64,000 bases of DNA. Source: Bradyrhizobium sp. CB82. Lineage in GTDB: Bacteria > Pseudomonadota > Alphaproteobacteria > Rhizobiales > Xanthobacteraceae. The DNA lies in contig NZ_CP121650.1 in NCBI RefSeq assembly GCF_029714405.1, positions 1,178,001 to 1,242,000 of the forward strand, given 5' to 3'. The notes under the pieces were generated by a model. The model did no database searches and had not been told where the DNA came from. It saw only the letters and a program-made list of their open reading frames with translations. Made by a program: the position numbers and the translations under genes. Below are positions 1-8,547 of the stretch, piece after piece; position 1 is the first letter of the stretch, and every line of letters starts with the position of its first letter.

Positions 1-62
1 GGGTGTCCCGTTGCGGCGACACCCTCTCCCCAGCCCTCTCCTGCAAGCGGGAGAGGGAGCGG
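1..62. repeat. GC-rich dispersed palindromic repeat, partial
   Basis: The first 62 bases carry a hairpin with the core GCAAGCGGGAGAGGG and its complement. The same core recurs near 8755, 8900, 12800, 12930 and 13515, always between genes. The unit probably continues to the left of the window. From 63 to 319 nothing else is supported, apart from sequence that presumably holds the phasin promoter. Confidence 0.7.
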
Positions 63-319
63 ACCGCCTTCGTGACCCCTCGGCCACTCGCAACCCCAGG
101 GTTCCCCGGGCAGGAACTACCGCTTCACCGGGATTAAATTGCGGCGCTGCACCTCGGATTGCTTTGCGTTGCACAATGTTGACATGATATCCGTAGAATA
201 TCGGAGGCGCTGGGCGAGCCATCTCGTTTTAAGCGTTTCCACCTCGACCGTACCCGCCATCTTGGCCGGCGGGCGCGCCAGACGGCTCACTCATTCTTCG
301 ACCATTGTGAGGGATAACC

Positions 320-754
320 ATGACAGGTGCGACTGATCCATTCTCCGCCTCGATCATTCCGTTCGAGGTCCCGGAGCAGATGCGTGCGTTCGCTGAAAAG
401 GGCGTGTCACAGGCCCGCGAAAGCTACGCCAAGTTCAAGGATGCTGCCGAGAGTCAGAACGGCACCATCGAGGCGGTGTTCACCTCCGCCAACAAGGGCA
501 TTGGCGAGTACACCGCCAAGCTGATGGAGTTCATGAAGGCCAACACCAGCGCACATCTGGACTTCGCCCAGGAGCTGCTTGGCCTCAAGTCGCCGGCAGA
601 GGCGATGGAGCTGTGGACCACCCACTCCCGCAAGCAGCTCGAGACCTTCCAGGCCCAAGCCAAGGAGCTCGCCGAGATCGGCCAGCGCGTCGCCGCCGAG
701 ACCGTCGAGCCGATCAAGGCCGGCGCCGCCAAGTTCTACAAGCCCGCCGCCTGA
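320..754 (+). CDS. Phasin family protein
   Basis: This 144-residue protein is of typical length for the alphaproteobacterial Phasin_2 family. These small amphipathic helical proteins coat polyhydroxyalkanoate granules and control their size. The sequence is almost entirely helical, with no signal peptide or membrane segment. Recognisable stretches are a central 'LMEFMKANTSAHLDFAQELLGLKSPAEAMELWTTH'-type region (about residues 66-100), where a helix is followed by the family's conserved 'P.E...L' turn, and a C-terminal lysine/alanine-rich tail. The ATG follows a GAGGGATAA ribosome site. A strong intrinsic terminator 25 bases after the stop makes it monocistronic. Membership is clear from the sequence; granule binding is inferred from the family. 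Confidence 0.88.
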   Translation: MTGATDPFSASIIPFEVPEQMRAFAEKGVSQARESYAKFKDAAESQNGTIEAVFTSANKGIGEYTAKLMEFMKANTSAHLDFAQELLGLKSPAEAMELWTTHSRKQLETFQAQAKELAEIGQRVAAETVEPIKAGAAKFYKPAA

Positions 755-778
755 GCCGATCGGCCCTTTTGGAATAAG

Positions 779-810
779 AAACCCGGGCCCGACGGCCCGG
801 GTTTTGTTTT
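779..810 (+). terminator. Intrinsic terminator of the phasin gene
   Basis: An 11-bp stem (AAACCCGGGCC pairing with GGCCCGGGTTT) with a 4-base loop is followed by a T-rich tract. Confidence 0.9.
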
Positions 811-947
811 GGAATAAGGTGATTTACGCCGGATTTTAGCTTCGCTGCGGCCTTGCCAAACCGGGCCGTTGCACCTAGTTTCCGGCCCGTTCAGCCCCTT
901 GGCAATCGGCCTTTTAAGGCAGCGCCCAAAGGCGGCTCGCGCGGAAT

Positions 948-1024
948 GCAGTTGTAGCTCAGTTGGTTAGAGCGCCTGTCTGTGGAACAGGAGGTCGGTG
1001 GTTCGAGCCCACCCAACTGTACCA
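948..1024 (+). tRNA. tRNA-His: tRNA-His (anticodon GTG)
   Basis: The full cloverleaf is present. The acceptor GCAGTTG pairs with CAACTGT, the anticodon arm has a CTGTGGA loop with GTG at 982-984, the T loop reads TTCGAGC, and CCA is encoded. Base 1 is G opposite U72 and the discriminator is A73. There is no extra G paired with C73, which most bacterial tRNA-His species have. Loss of that element is known for many alphaproteobacteria and goes with their divergent histidyl-tRNA synthetase. Confidence 0.97.
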
Positions 1025-1130
1025 GCGAAATCAATAACTCTGGCTTGCGCGGCGGCTTCCTCCCTCAGAAGTAACAGGCGACGTGACACGAGCTATTGCG
1101 GCAGATCTCATGAGAAATGAGAAAAACGAT

Positions 1131-1148
1131 TGCGCAAACGTTTTCGCA
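1131..1148. promoter_or_regulatory. LacI-type operator
   Basis: An 18-bp palindrome TGCGCAAACGTTTTCGCA has a central CG and only one mismatched pair, which is the canonical shape of a LacI/GalR operator. It lies 57 bases before the regulator's GTG start, so autoregulation plus control of the downstream transporter operon is likely. Confidence 0.75.
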
Positions 1149-1204
1149 TGCCATAATCGCTTAAAACTTGGATTGCTGAACAAAATCCAGGCCCGGGAGG
1201 GGAC

Positions 1205-2206
1205 GTGGCGACCATCGCCGATGTTGCTCGCAAGGCGGGCGTTTCGGTCTCGACCGTTTCGCATGTCGTGAACGGCACGCGGCGGGTTGCGCCGGACACG
1301 GCGCGGGCCGTGGAAGCGGCGATCGCCTCCTTGAGCTACCGTCCCAACATCATGGCGCGGAGCCTGAAGGCCGCTTCGACCCGCTCGGTCGGCATCGCCA
1401 TCTCCTCGATTTCCAATCCGTATTTCAGCGACATCATCTGTGCGATCGAAACCGAGTGCGCGCGCCTCGGCATGATGGTCTTTCTGTCCGATACCGAGGA
1501 CGACCCGGACCGGGAGCTCGAGGTCGTCATGGCGCTGCACCAACGGCGCGTCGACGGCATCATCCTCGCGCCGAGCCCCGATCCCGGGCGCCGCGCGCTC
1601 GCCTATCTGTCCGAGGTCGGGCTGCCCTGTGTGCTGGTCGATCGCATGCCCGATCCCGCCTTCGATCAGGTCGGCATCAACAACCGTGAGGCGATGCGCA
1701 ATCTCGTCGCGCGGGTCGCCGCGCACGGCCATCGCCGCATCGGCTATGTCGGCGGCAATCCTGGATTTGCGACCACGCTCGAGCGTATTGCCGGCTATCG
1801 CGAGGGCCTGGCCGGCGCCGGCGGCGTGATCGACGAACGCCTTCTCGTCACCGGCAGTGCGACGACGAACAGCGCGATGCAGGCGGCGGAGCGGCTCCTC
1901 GATCTCGATCAGCCTCCGACCGCACTGGTCGGCGGCAACAATCTCGCGACGATCGGCATCATGAAAGCAATTCACGGGCGCGGATTGCGGGTGCCGAAGG
2001 ATATCTCGATCGTAGGCTTCGACGATTTCGAATGGGCCGATTGCTTCGAGCCGCGCCTGACGCTGGTCGCGCAGCCCTGCGCGGAGATCGGCCGGCGCGC
2101 CGCCTTCCTGCTCATGGAGCGCATCGCCGCGCCGCAAGGGGCGCGGCGCACCATTCAACTCGACGCTGTCATCATCGAGCGCGAATCCTGCGGGAGGCCG
2201 CAATGA
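1205..2206 (+). CDS. LacI family transcriptional regulator
   Basis: The 333-residue protein opens with a classic LacI helix-turn-helix and hinge (IADVARKAGVSVSTVSHVVNG, residues 4-24; hinge near 'SYRPNIMARSLK'). A periplasmic-binding-protein-like effector domain follows (from about residue 60: 'SVGIAISSISNPYFSDII', then '.GFDDFEWADCFEPRLTLVAQP' near 270-290). The start is GTG at 1205, set by a GGAGGGGAC ribosome site a few bases upstream. Its stop overlaps the start of the ABC ATPase gene (ATGA), and a matching palindromic operator lies upstream. It is therefore almost certainly the local repressor or activator of the sugar transporter. The inducer is unknown and is presumably the transported sugar. 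Confidence 0.95.
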   Translation: MATIADVARKAGVSVSTVSHVVNGTRRVAPDTARAVEAAIASLSYRPNIMARSLKAASTRSVGIAISSISNPYFSDIICAIETECARLGMMVFLSDTEDDPDRELEVVMALHQRRVDGIILAPSPDPGRRALAYLSEVGLPCVLVDRMPDPAFDQVGINNREAMRNLVARVAAHGHRRIGYVGGNPGFATTLERIAGYREGLAGAGGVIDERLLVTGSATTNSAMQAAERLLDLDQPPTALVGGNNLATIGIMKAIHGRGLRVPKDISIVGFDDFEWADCFEPRLTLVAQPCAEIGRRAAFLLMERIAAPQGARRTIQLDAVIIERESCGRPQ

Positions 2207-3741
2207 ACACGGGCTCTCAGACCCCGCTGCTCGCCATGCGTGGCATCGTCAAGAGCTTTGGCGGTGCGCAGGCGCTGCGCGGCGTCGATTTCGATCTCGA
2301 GAGCGGGGAAATCCACGCGCTGCTCGGCGAGAACGGCGCGGGCAAGTCGACCCTGATGAATGTTCTGTCCGGGGTGATCGCGCCGGATCAGGGCGAGATC
2401 CGCATCGACGGGGCCGCCGTCCGCTTCACCGATCCACGCGCCGCACAGGCCGCGGGTGTCGCGACGATCTTTCAGGAGCTCGATCTCGTCCCGAGCCTCG
2501 ATGTGACCGCCAATCTGTTTCTCGGCCGGGAATTGACGCGGGCCGGCGTGCTCGATGGCGGCGCGATGCGCCGCGCGGCGCGGGCAAGGCTCGAGGAGAT
2601 CGGCTTCGATGTCGATGTCGATCAGCCGGTCGGTGAATTGTCGGTCGGCAGGCGGCAGATCGTCGCGATCGCCAAGGCCCTGACCTACGCGTCGCGAATT
2701 CTCGTGATGGACGAGCCGACGGCGGCGTTGACCGCCGCGGAGGTGCAGCGTCTCTTTCATGTGATGCGCGAGATCGCACGGCGCGGTGTCGGCATCGTCT
2801 ACATCTCGCATCGGCTCGAAGAGGTGCCGCGCGTCGCCGACCGCGTGACGGTCCTGCGCGATGGCAGGATCGCAGGGACGGCGCCGCCGACCGCGCCGCA
2901 ATCCGATCTCGTGGCGCTGCTGGTCGGACGGCCGCTCACCGAGCTTTATCCGCGCCGCAGCGGCGCATTCGGTCGCCGTGTGCTGCATCTGGAGCGGGCC
3001 GCCTATCGCCCGCGCCGGCCCAGGGCAGGTTGGCGTGCGCCGCGCGAGGTCTCGCTCGAGGTGCGCGCCGGCGAGGTCGTCGGCCTCGCCGGCATCATGG
3101 GAGCGGGACGGACCGAGCTGCTCTCTGCGCTCTATGGCGCGGGCGGCTCCGGGGCCTGGTCGGGCCGCGTCGAGGTCGAGGAACGGCCGGCCAGGCTGAC
3201 CTCGATACCGGAGGCGCGCGGCGCCGGCGTCGCCTTCGTCAGCGACGATCGCCGCGGCGCCGGCTTGATGCTGCGCGACAGCGTCGAACGCAATCTCGTC
3301 GCCTCGGTGCTGCGGCGCGTGTCGCCGTTCTTTCTGATGTCGCAAGCGCGCCAGGCGAGGCTCGCCGGTCAGGCGATCAAGGCATTCGACGTACGGCCGC
3401 CGCGGCTGGAGCTCGCGGTCGGCGCCCTCTCCGGAGGCAACCAGCAGAAAGTCGCACTTGCCAAGGAGGTGCTCGGGGAGCCGCGCCTGCTTCTGCTCGA
3501 CGAGCCGACGCGCGGTGTGGATGTCGGGGCGAAGGGCGAAATCTACGCCCGGATTCGCGAGCTCGCCGCGCAAGGCGTCGGCATTCTCGTCGCCTCCAGC
3601 GAAATGCCCGAACTGATCGGCCTGTGCGACCGCATCGTCGTGTTGAGGGGCGGGCGCACGGTTGCCGAGTTTCCCGCCGGCGCCGCCGAGGACGACATCC
3701 TCGCCGTGGCCGAATCCAGTCAGGACGACAGCGATGAATGA
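2203..3741 (+). CDS. Sugar ABC transporter, double ATP-binding protein (RbsA/MglA/XylG family)
   Basis: This 512-residue protein contains two fused ATPase domains. Domain 1 has Walker A GENGAGKS (near residue 45), a degenerate signature 'ELSVGRRQ' and Walker B 'ILVMDEPTAAL'. Domain 2 has the degenerate Walker A 'GIMGAGRTE' typical of this family, signature 'LSGGNQQKV' and Walker B 'LLLLDEPTRGVDVG'. The length and the asymmetric second Walker A match carbohydrate importers of the CUT2 class. The start at 2203 overlaps the lacI stop, and the stop overlaps the permease start, so translation is coupled. It energises import by the permease with the periplasmic binding protein encoded downstream. 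The substrate cannot be read from this subunit. Confidence 0.95.
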   Translation: MNTGSQTPLLAMRGIVKSFGGAQALRGVDFDLESGEIHALLGENGAGKSTLMNVLSGVIAPDQGEIRIDGAAVRFTDPRAAQAAGVATIFQELDLVPSLDVTANLFLGRELTRAGVLDGGAMRRAARARLEEIGFDVDVDQPVGELSVGRRQIVAIAKALTYASRILVMDEPTAALTAAEVQRLFHVMREIARRGVGIVYISHRLEEVPRVADRVTVLRDGRIAGTAPPTAPQSDLVALLVGRPLTELYPRRSGAFGRRVLHLERAAYRPRRPRAGWRAPREVSLEVRAGEVVGLAGIMGAGRTELLSALYGAGGSGAWSGRVEVEERPARLTSIPEARGAGVAFVSDDRRGAGLMLRDSVERNLVASVLRRVSPFFLMSQARQARLAGQAIKAFDVRPPRLELAVGALSGGNQQKVALAKEVLGEPRLLLLDEPTRGVDVGAKGEIYARIRELAAQGVGILVASSEMPELIGLCDRIVVLRGGRTVAEFPAGAAEDDILAVAESSQDDSDE

Positions 3742-4786
3742 CGCCGCAACACTCGTGAAATCCGCACCCGTGCAGTCCACGCCAAGGCGCCGTCTCGATT
3801 TCTTCGCCATCGCGGTCCGCTTTCAGAGCGTGATCGGCCTCATCCTCGTCGCGATCGGCGGCGTCATCTTCTCGCCGCGGCGGCACGGCTCCATCCTGTT
3901 CCTGGCGCCGGACAACATCGCGAACATCGTACGGGCGATTTCCGAGACCGGCATCATCGCCGTCGGCATGACCTTCGTCATCATCACCGCAGGCATCGAT
4001 CTGTCGGTCGGCGCGCTGCTCAGCCTGTGCAGCGTGCTCACCGCCACGATCATGACGACATGGGGCTGGGGACTGGTTCCGACCCTGCTGTTCGTGATGA
4101 CCTGCGGCGCCCTGTTCGGCTGCACGCAAGGCGCGATCTCGACCCGCTTCCGCCTCGAGGCGTTCATCGTGACGCTGGCTGGCCTGCAGGTCGCGCGCGG
4201 CCTGGCGCTGGTGATTTCCAACAACCAGTACATCAACATCTCCTACGGCAATGGTCCGGGTCTTGCGCCGCCGATCTTCTCGGTGCTGGGCGATCGTCTG
4301 TTCGACAACACGGTTCCGGTCGCAACCCTGGTGTTTCTCGTCGTCGCGATCGTGGCCACCTTCGTGCTGAACTTCACGCGCTTTGGCCGCTATGTCTTCG
4401 CGGTCGGCGGCAATGAGCGGGCGGCCCGGCTGTCCGGCGTGCCGGTCACGCTGGTCAAGATCTCGGTCTACGCGATCACCGGTCTCGTGTCGGCCATCGC
4501 CGGCATCGTCCACGCCGGCCAGTTCAATTTCGGCAGCGCCAATGACGGCACGGGCTATGAATTGACCGCGATCGCGGCGGTGGTGATCGGCGGCACCAGC
4601 CTGTTCGGCGGCTCAGGCTCGATGATCGGCACGATCGCAGGCGCGATCATGCTCGGCGCATTGGCCAACATCCTTCAGCTCAACAACATCAATGCGGCGC
4701 TGCAGCTGCTCGCGACCGGCGCGATCATCGTCGTGGCCGCGGTTCTTCAATCTCTCGTTCGTCGCCGCGAGGGATTGGGTCGTTGA
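3734..4786 (+). CDS. Sugar ABC transporter permease (RbsC/XylH family)
   Basis: This 350-residue inner-membrane protein has many hydrophobic segments and the family hallmarks 'ITAGIDLSVGALLSL' (about 75-90) and 'GIVHAGQFNFGSANDGTGYELTAIAAVVIGGTSLFGG' (about 255-295). These define CUT2 permeases, which form a homodimeric channel. The ATG at 3734 is chosen because it overlaps the ATPase stop by 8 bases; a longer upstream extension lies inside the ATPase gene. It belongs to the operon lacI-ATPase-permease-binding protein. Confidence 0.94.
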   Translation: MNDAATLVKSAPVQSTPRRRLDFFAIAVRFQSVIGLILVAIGGVIFSPRRHGSILFLAPDNIANIVRAISETGIIAVGMTFVIITAGIDLSVGALLSLCSVLTATIMTTWGWGLVPTLLFVMTCGALFGCTQGAISTRFRLEAFIVTLAGLQVARGLALVISNNQYINISYGNGPGLAPPIFSVLGDRLFDNTVPVATLVFLVVAIVATFVLNFTRFGRYVFAVGGNERAARLSGVPVTLVKISVYAITGLVSAIAGIVHAGQFNFGSANDGTGYELTAIAAVVIGGTSLFGGSGSMIGTIAGAIMLGALANILQLNNINAALQLLATGAIIVVAAVLQSLVRRREGLGR

Positions 4787-4885
4787 CCCCAAGGGCGACG
4801 TGAAGACCTGGCGGTGACCAGCGGCCGCCGGGAAGGGACTGCTCGTCAGTAGTGGATCATTCGAAGCAAACAGGGGAGTGACATC

Positions 4886-5878
4886 ATGCGATGCGTATCA
4901 GGGAAGGCAAGGTTCTGGTCCAATCTGGTGCTGGGCGCCGGCACGGCGACGCTCGTTGCCGGTGCAGCGCAGGCCGCACCGCTGGTCAAGGAGTGCAGCA
5001 AGACCGGGGAGTTCGTCATCGGCTTCTCGCAGGCCAACAATGCCGAGCCCTACCGCCAGCACGTCAACGACCAGCTGACCGCTGCGGCGAAGAAAGTGCC
5101 GCAATTCAAGCTGCAGATCGCCGACGGCGCCGGCAACGTGAACACGCAGACCTCGCAGATGGACAATTTCATCACCCAGAAGGTCGACCTGATCCTGATC
5201 TCGCCGTTCGAGGCCGCGCCTCTGACGCCGGTCGTCGCGCGGGCCATGAAGGCCGGCATTCCCGTCATCGAGCTCGACCGCAAGACGGTCGGCGAGCCCG
5301 GCAAGGAATACACGGCCTTCATCGGCGGCGATAATTTCAAGATCGCCGAGGAGGCGGGCAAATACGTCGCCGACAAGCTGCTGCCGCAAGGCGGCGAAGT
5401 GGCGGTGCTTCAGGGCCTGCCGAGCTCGACGCCCGCCGTCGAACGGCTCAACGGCTTCAAGTCCGGCGTGAAGGACAATCCAAAGGTCCAGGTCGTCGCC
5501 GAGCAGGCCGCCGACTGGCTGCCGGACAAGGCGCAGACCGCGTTCGCCGCGATGCTCCAGGCCCATCCGAACATCAAGGCCGTTTATGCCAGCAACGACA
5601 TGATGGCCGCCGGCGCGCGCCTCGCGGCGAAGGGCGCCGGCAAGCTCGATCAGGTGAAGATCCTCGGAACGGATGGCCTGCCCGGTCCCGCCGGCGGCAT
5701 CCGCGCGGTCGCGGAAGGCGAGTGGGCGGCAACCTTCACCTATCCGACCGGCGGCCCGGAGGCGATCGACATGGCGAAGTCGATCCTGCTCGATTGCGCC
5801 GAGAAGGTGCAGACCGTGGTGACCGTGCCGACCACCGCGATCACGCCCGACAACGCGAAGCAGCTGATGCAGAACTGA
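4886..5878 (+). CDS. Sugar ABC transporter periplasmic substrate-binding protein
   Basis: This 330-residue protein starts with a secretion signal (positive residues, a hydrophobic stretch 'LVLGAGTATLVAGAAQA', cleavage near residue 30). The mature part is a type I periplasmic binding fold ('EFVIGFSQANNAEPYRQHVNDQL', 'DLILISPFEAAPLTPVVARAMKAGIPVIELDR', 'VYASNDMMAAGA'). The 'FSQANNAEPYR' opening resembles ribose/galactofuranose-type binders (RbsB/YtfQ). The start is supported by an AGGGGAG ribosome site. A 99-base spacer with no obvious terminator separates it from the permease, so it is probably the last and most highly expressed gene of the operon. The sugar is not determined. Confidence 0.94.
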   Translation: MRCVSGKARFWSNLVLGAGTATLVAGAAQAAPLVKECSKTGEFVIGFSQANNAEPYRQHVNDQLTAAAKKVPQFKLQIADGAGNVNTQTSQMDNFITQKVDLILISPFEAAPLTPVVARAMKAGIPVIELDRKTVGEPGKEYTAFIGGDNFKIAEEAGKYVADKLLPQGGEVAVLQGLPSSTPAVERLNGFKSGVKDNPKVQVVAEQAADWLPDKAQTAFAAMLQAHPNIKAVYASNDMMAAGARLAAKGAGKLDQVKILGTDGLPGPAGGIRAVAEGEWAATFTYPTGGPEAIDMAKSILLDCAEKVQTVVTVPTTAITPDNAKQLMQN

Positions 5879-6067
5879 ACGGAGTCCCTCGCTCGGTGTG
5901 GCGGGCGCGGCCTGACATCGGCTGCGCTCGCTGAGCGCTGCTATGACCTTTGTGCGGGAATGGCATTGCACGGCGGATGCCAGGCGCTATGCCACCAAGG
6001 CGGTATTGCAGGCCGAGAACGACTCGTGGTTGAAAGGAGCATGGGAGTCGTTGAGGGGACGCGGTAG

Positions 6068-6949
6068 ATGCCAGTCGATCACGAATTCGGGGACCAGCAC
6101 ACCGAACTTAAGCTATCGATCGTCGAGAAATATTTGAGGTTCTTTACGACAGCCCTCCGCGGCAAGTTTGATGAACTTTGGTACATTGACGCGTTCGCCG
6201 GGACAGGTTCACGAACCATTCGTCACGAGCACCGCCCCGCAGGCCTGCTAGATGCTGGAGAACCTGAACGGGTCGAGCGTCGCCGAGGTTCTGCTCGCAT
6301 CGCTATCGACGTAAAGCCGCCATTTGACCTCATTGTCTTCGTCGAAAACAAGCCCTCCTATTTTGCCGCCTTGGAGGAGCTGAAGGCCAATTATCCCAAT
6401 CGACGGATTGTCGTCATAAAGAACGACGCGAATGAGGCCCTAAAATCCCTGATAGCAACGAACAGTTGGCATTCGACTCGTGCTGTTCTCTTCCTGGATC
6501 CATACGGTATGCAGCTAGAATGGTCGACTCTTGAAAAAGTGGCGGCCACGAAGGCAATCGATGTTTGGTTCCTATTCCCGTTGTCTGGCCTCTACCGGCA
6601 GGCTACCCGCGATTTGGCGGACGTGGACGCTCATAAGCGCGCTGCACTTACTCGCATGTTTGGTTCTGATGCGTGGGAAGAGGAACTGTATCCGAAAACG
6701 GTGCGAGAGGATTTGTTCGATGGACTGGTCGAAGAGCCAAGGCAGCGTGCTGCAGATGTTGCGGGGCTTGAGGCTTATGCAAAATCAAGGCTTGAAACAA
6801 TCTTCGCGGCCGTTCTAAAGCCGCTACCGTTGCCGATGCACGAAAGGCCCCAGCGCTTCTCCTTGTTTTTTTGCATCTCGAATCCGAAGGCGATCCGCCT
6901 CGCTAGCGATGTCGCAAATCACATACTCAAAGCTGGCATGGCATCGTAG
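6068..6949 (+). CDS. tcmP: Three-Cys-motif partner protein TcmP, methyltransferase-like
   Basis: This 293-residue protein is recognised as the partner that accompanies three-Cys-motif (DUF5131/Gp37-Gp68-like) proteins. The start 'HTELKLSIVEKYLRFFTTALRGKF...YIDAFAGTGS' (about 10-50) resembles a class I methyltransferase motif I. 'AVLFLDPYGMQLEW' (about 145-158) sits where a DPPY-type catalytic loop would be. No other domain or signal peptide is seen. Its 3' end overlaps by 31 bases the 3' end of the convergent DUF5131 gene, which supports a functional pair. Codon use and base composition are visibly less GC-rich than the neighbouring ABC operon, suggesting transfer. The biochemical function of the pair is unknown. 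Confidence 0.85.
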   Translation: MPVDHEFGDQHTELKLSIVEKYLRFFTTALRGKFDELWYIDAFAGTGSRTIRHEHRPAGLLDAGEPERVERRRGSARIAIDVKPPFDLIVFVENKPSYFAALEELKANYPNRRIVVIKNDANEALKSLIATNSWHSTRAVLFLDPYGMQLEWSTLEKVAATKAIDVWFLFPLSGLYRQATRDLADVDAHKRAALTRMFGSDAWEEELYPKTVREDLFDGLVEEPRQRAADVAGLEAYAKSRLETIFAAVLKPLPLPMHERPQRFSLFFCISNPKAIRLASDVANHILKAGMAS

Positions 6950-7671
6950 GTGCGCCCGTGAAGCAGTCGGCCGGCAGCTTTTTTGTTTTTGCCGCCCCAT
7001 TGTTTGAAAAAGAAGGCCGTCCCGGAGCGCCGGCACAGGGCTTCGACTTCATCAACCCACTCCGGTTTCATTTCGCGAGCACGTGGCCCGCTCTCTCCTC
7101 CGACAATCGCCCAATGGATCCCAGTCAGATCGGCTGCCGCAACCGAGCCAATCAACGGTTCGAAGGAGACAAATCGGACCGTCGCGCGCACAGCTCGGAG
7201 CGCATCGAGGCGTTCCAAAACTCTCTCGTCTTCGATGCTTGTGCCCAGCCAAACGTTGGGCAGAACCTTGAAATGGCAATCGGAGAGGACTTCCGCCATG
7301 TGCTCAGGGCGCTTCGTCAAGATCTGATACGTATGACGAGGAGTATCCTGCATTACCTCCCACACGCGGCGAATGAAGGTCGTGGGGACATCGGGATGAA
7401 ACAGGTCCGACATTGAATTGACGAACACTCTTCGTGGCTTCGACCAGGTTCGGGGAGCATCGAGCGACTTCTCATCGAGGCGAATTGCGCCAGTCCAGAC
7501 CGCTCTGCCGCCGCTCTTGCGAGTAAGCCCTTTGTATTTCTTGAGGCCCATCATCTCTAACCGGGCCGCCATGCGCATTGCGTAACAGTTCGTGCAGCCC
7601 GCAGTCAGCACCGTGCATCCGGCAACGGGATTCCAAGTCGCATCAGTCCATTCGATGGAAGTATCGGCCAT
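6919..7671 (-). CDS. Three-Cys-motif protein, DUF5131 / phage Gp37-Gp68 family
   Basis: This 250-residue protein begins 'SIEWTDATWNPVAGCTVLTAGCTNCYA', giving the defining C-x6-C-x2-C cysteine motif at the N-terminus. It is followed by 'VFVNSMSDLFHPDVP', 'YQILTKRPEHM', 'NVWLGTSIED' and 'GGESGPRAREM', all typical of the family found in phages and mobile DNA. The cysteine pattern is reminiscent of radical-SAM-type iron-sulfur binding, but activity has not been shown as far as I know. It is convergent with and overlaps tcmP. Both genes lie between an ABC operon and a decayed permease, as expected of a small cargo module. Confidence 0.87.
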   Translation of the reverse strand: MADTSIEWTDATWNPVAGCTVLTAGCTNCYAMRMAARLEMMGLKKYKGLTRKSGGRAVWTGAIRLDEKSLDAPRTWSKPRRVFVNSMSDLFHPDVPTTFIRRVWEVMQDTPRHTYQILTKRPEHMAEVLSDCHFKVLPNVWLGTSIEDERVLERLDALRAVRATVRFVSFEPLIGSVAAADLTGIHWAIVGGESGPRAREMKPEWVDEVEALCRRSGTAFFFKQWGGKNKKAAGRLLHGRTYDAMPALSM

Positions 7672-7689
7672 GGCGACATTGAATCAGAA

Positions 7690-8117
7690 GTGCGGGGACC
7701 TGTGAATCAAAAATTTCGCGATCGCCGGAGAGAAGCTCAACCGCGACGACAAGGGCGACCACAATGCCGCAGCAGTCAACGCGCGCCATCGACAAACTCG
7801 CCACGATCGTCACCACCACCGGCAAAGTCGCCGCAGCCAGTAGCGTCCTCAGCGCAACAGGCCCCCGACACCGGGTTCACCAGCCGCTGATACTGAACCG
7901 CAAAGATATATGCGTTCGCGCCGGTCGGCATCGCCGCGAACAGCACCACCACGCCGGCCGCCAGCGGCGGCAGGTCCAACAGCTTGGCAAGAAGGCGAGC
8001 GCCGGCATCGCCAGCAGCTTCAGCGCGCACGTCGCGACGATGCCGAGCTAATCGCCCTTGACCTCGAAGCGAAAGAGGTTGATGCCGAGCGCGATCAGCG
8101 CGGGCGATCCCGCCTGC
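7690..8117 (-). pseudogene. AEC (auxin efflux carrier) family permease, C-terminal relic
   Basis: Reading the minus strand, frames together give 'AGSPALIALGINLFRFEVKGD' (with a stop), then 'LPPLAAGVVVLFAAMPTGANAYIFAVQY..LVNPVSGA' and 'LPVVVTIVASLSM'. This is the conserved second half of AEC transporters, but it is split across frames and lacks an N-terminal half. About 140 bases (7980-8117) are clearly similar to 10638-10805, so two AEC relics exist here. It is non-functional. Confidence 0.75.
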
Positions 8118-8142
8118 GCGGCGGCGCTATCCACCCACTGTC

Positions 8143-8547
8143 CTACGAGACTATAGCCTTGATCTGCGCAGTATCCGCAAACTCAGTTAGCTCAACGATT
8201 TTGCCGTCCTGAAATCTGAAGAGATCCAGGACCTCGGTCGTGAAAGTTTTCCCGGTCGGGCTATGTCGGACGACGAGGCGGGATCGCACGGCCGCATGCT
8301 GCCCCTCAACAACCTCGCCCAGGATGTCGCGCTTTACGAAGTCGAAGTTGGCAATGAATTGACCGAAAGCCTCGCGCAGGGGCGGGTGCCCCTGAACACT
8401 TCCGGTTAGTTCGAGTGCGCTTTTGTCGCCGACCAGTGTGAAAACACCTTCGGGATGAAACGCTGCCACAAGGCCAGCGACATCGCCGCGAGCGCGCGCC
8501 GCGTAAGCCACCCTGATGACTTCGAGCATGTCTTCGCGATGTCCCAT
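8143..8547 (-). CDS. SnoaL/NTF2-like domain protein
   Basis: This 134-residue protein has the pattern of a SnoaL-like ketosteroid-isomerase fold: an N-terminal helix 'VIRVAYAARARGDVAGLVAAFHPEGVFTLVG', then 'LREAFGQFIANFDFVKRDI' and C-terminal strands 'TFTTEVLDLFRFQDGKIVELTEFADT'. Such proteins form small dimers with a hydrophobic pocket; their substrates vary and cannot be predicted. The start at 8547 is chosen because a GGGGAGGT ribosome site lies 5 bases upstream. It stands alone between a permease relic and repeat-rich DNA. Confidence 0.8.
   Translation of the reverse strand: MGHREDMLEVIRVAYAARARGDVAGLVAAFHPEGVFTLVGDKSALELTGSVQGHPPLREAFGQFIANFDFVKRDILGEVVEGQHAAVRSRLVVRHSPTGKTFTTEVLDLFRFQDGKIVELTEFADTAQIKAIVS

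Noticed and set aside
139..336. Small plus-strand frame before the phasin gene
   Set aside because: No ribosome site and overlaps the phasin start; probably chance.
2155..3810. Long minus-strand open stretch of about 550 codons opposite the ABC ATPase
   Set aside because: Codon-bias shadow of the real plus-strand gene; composition lacks family features.
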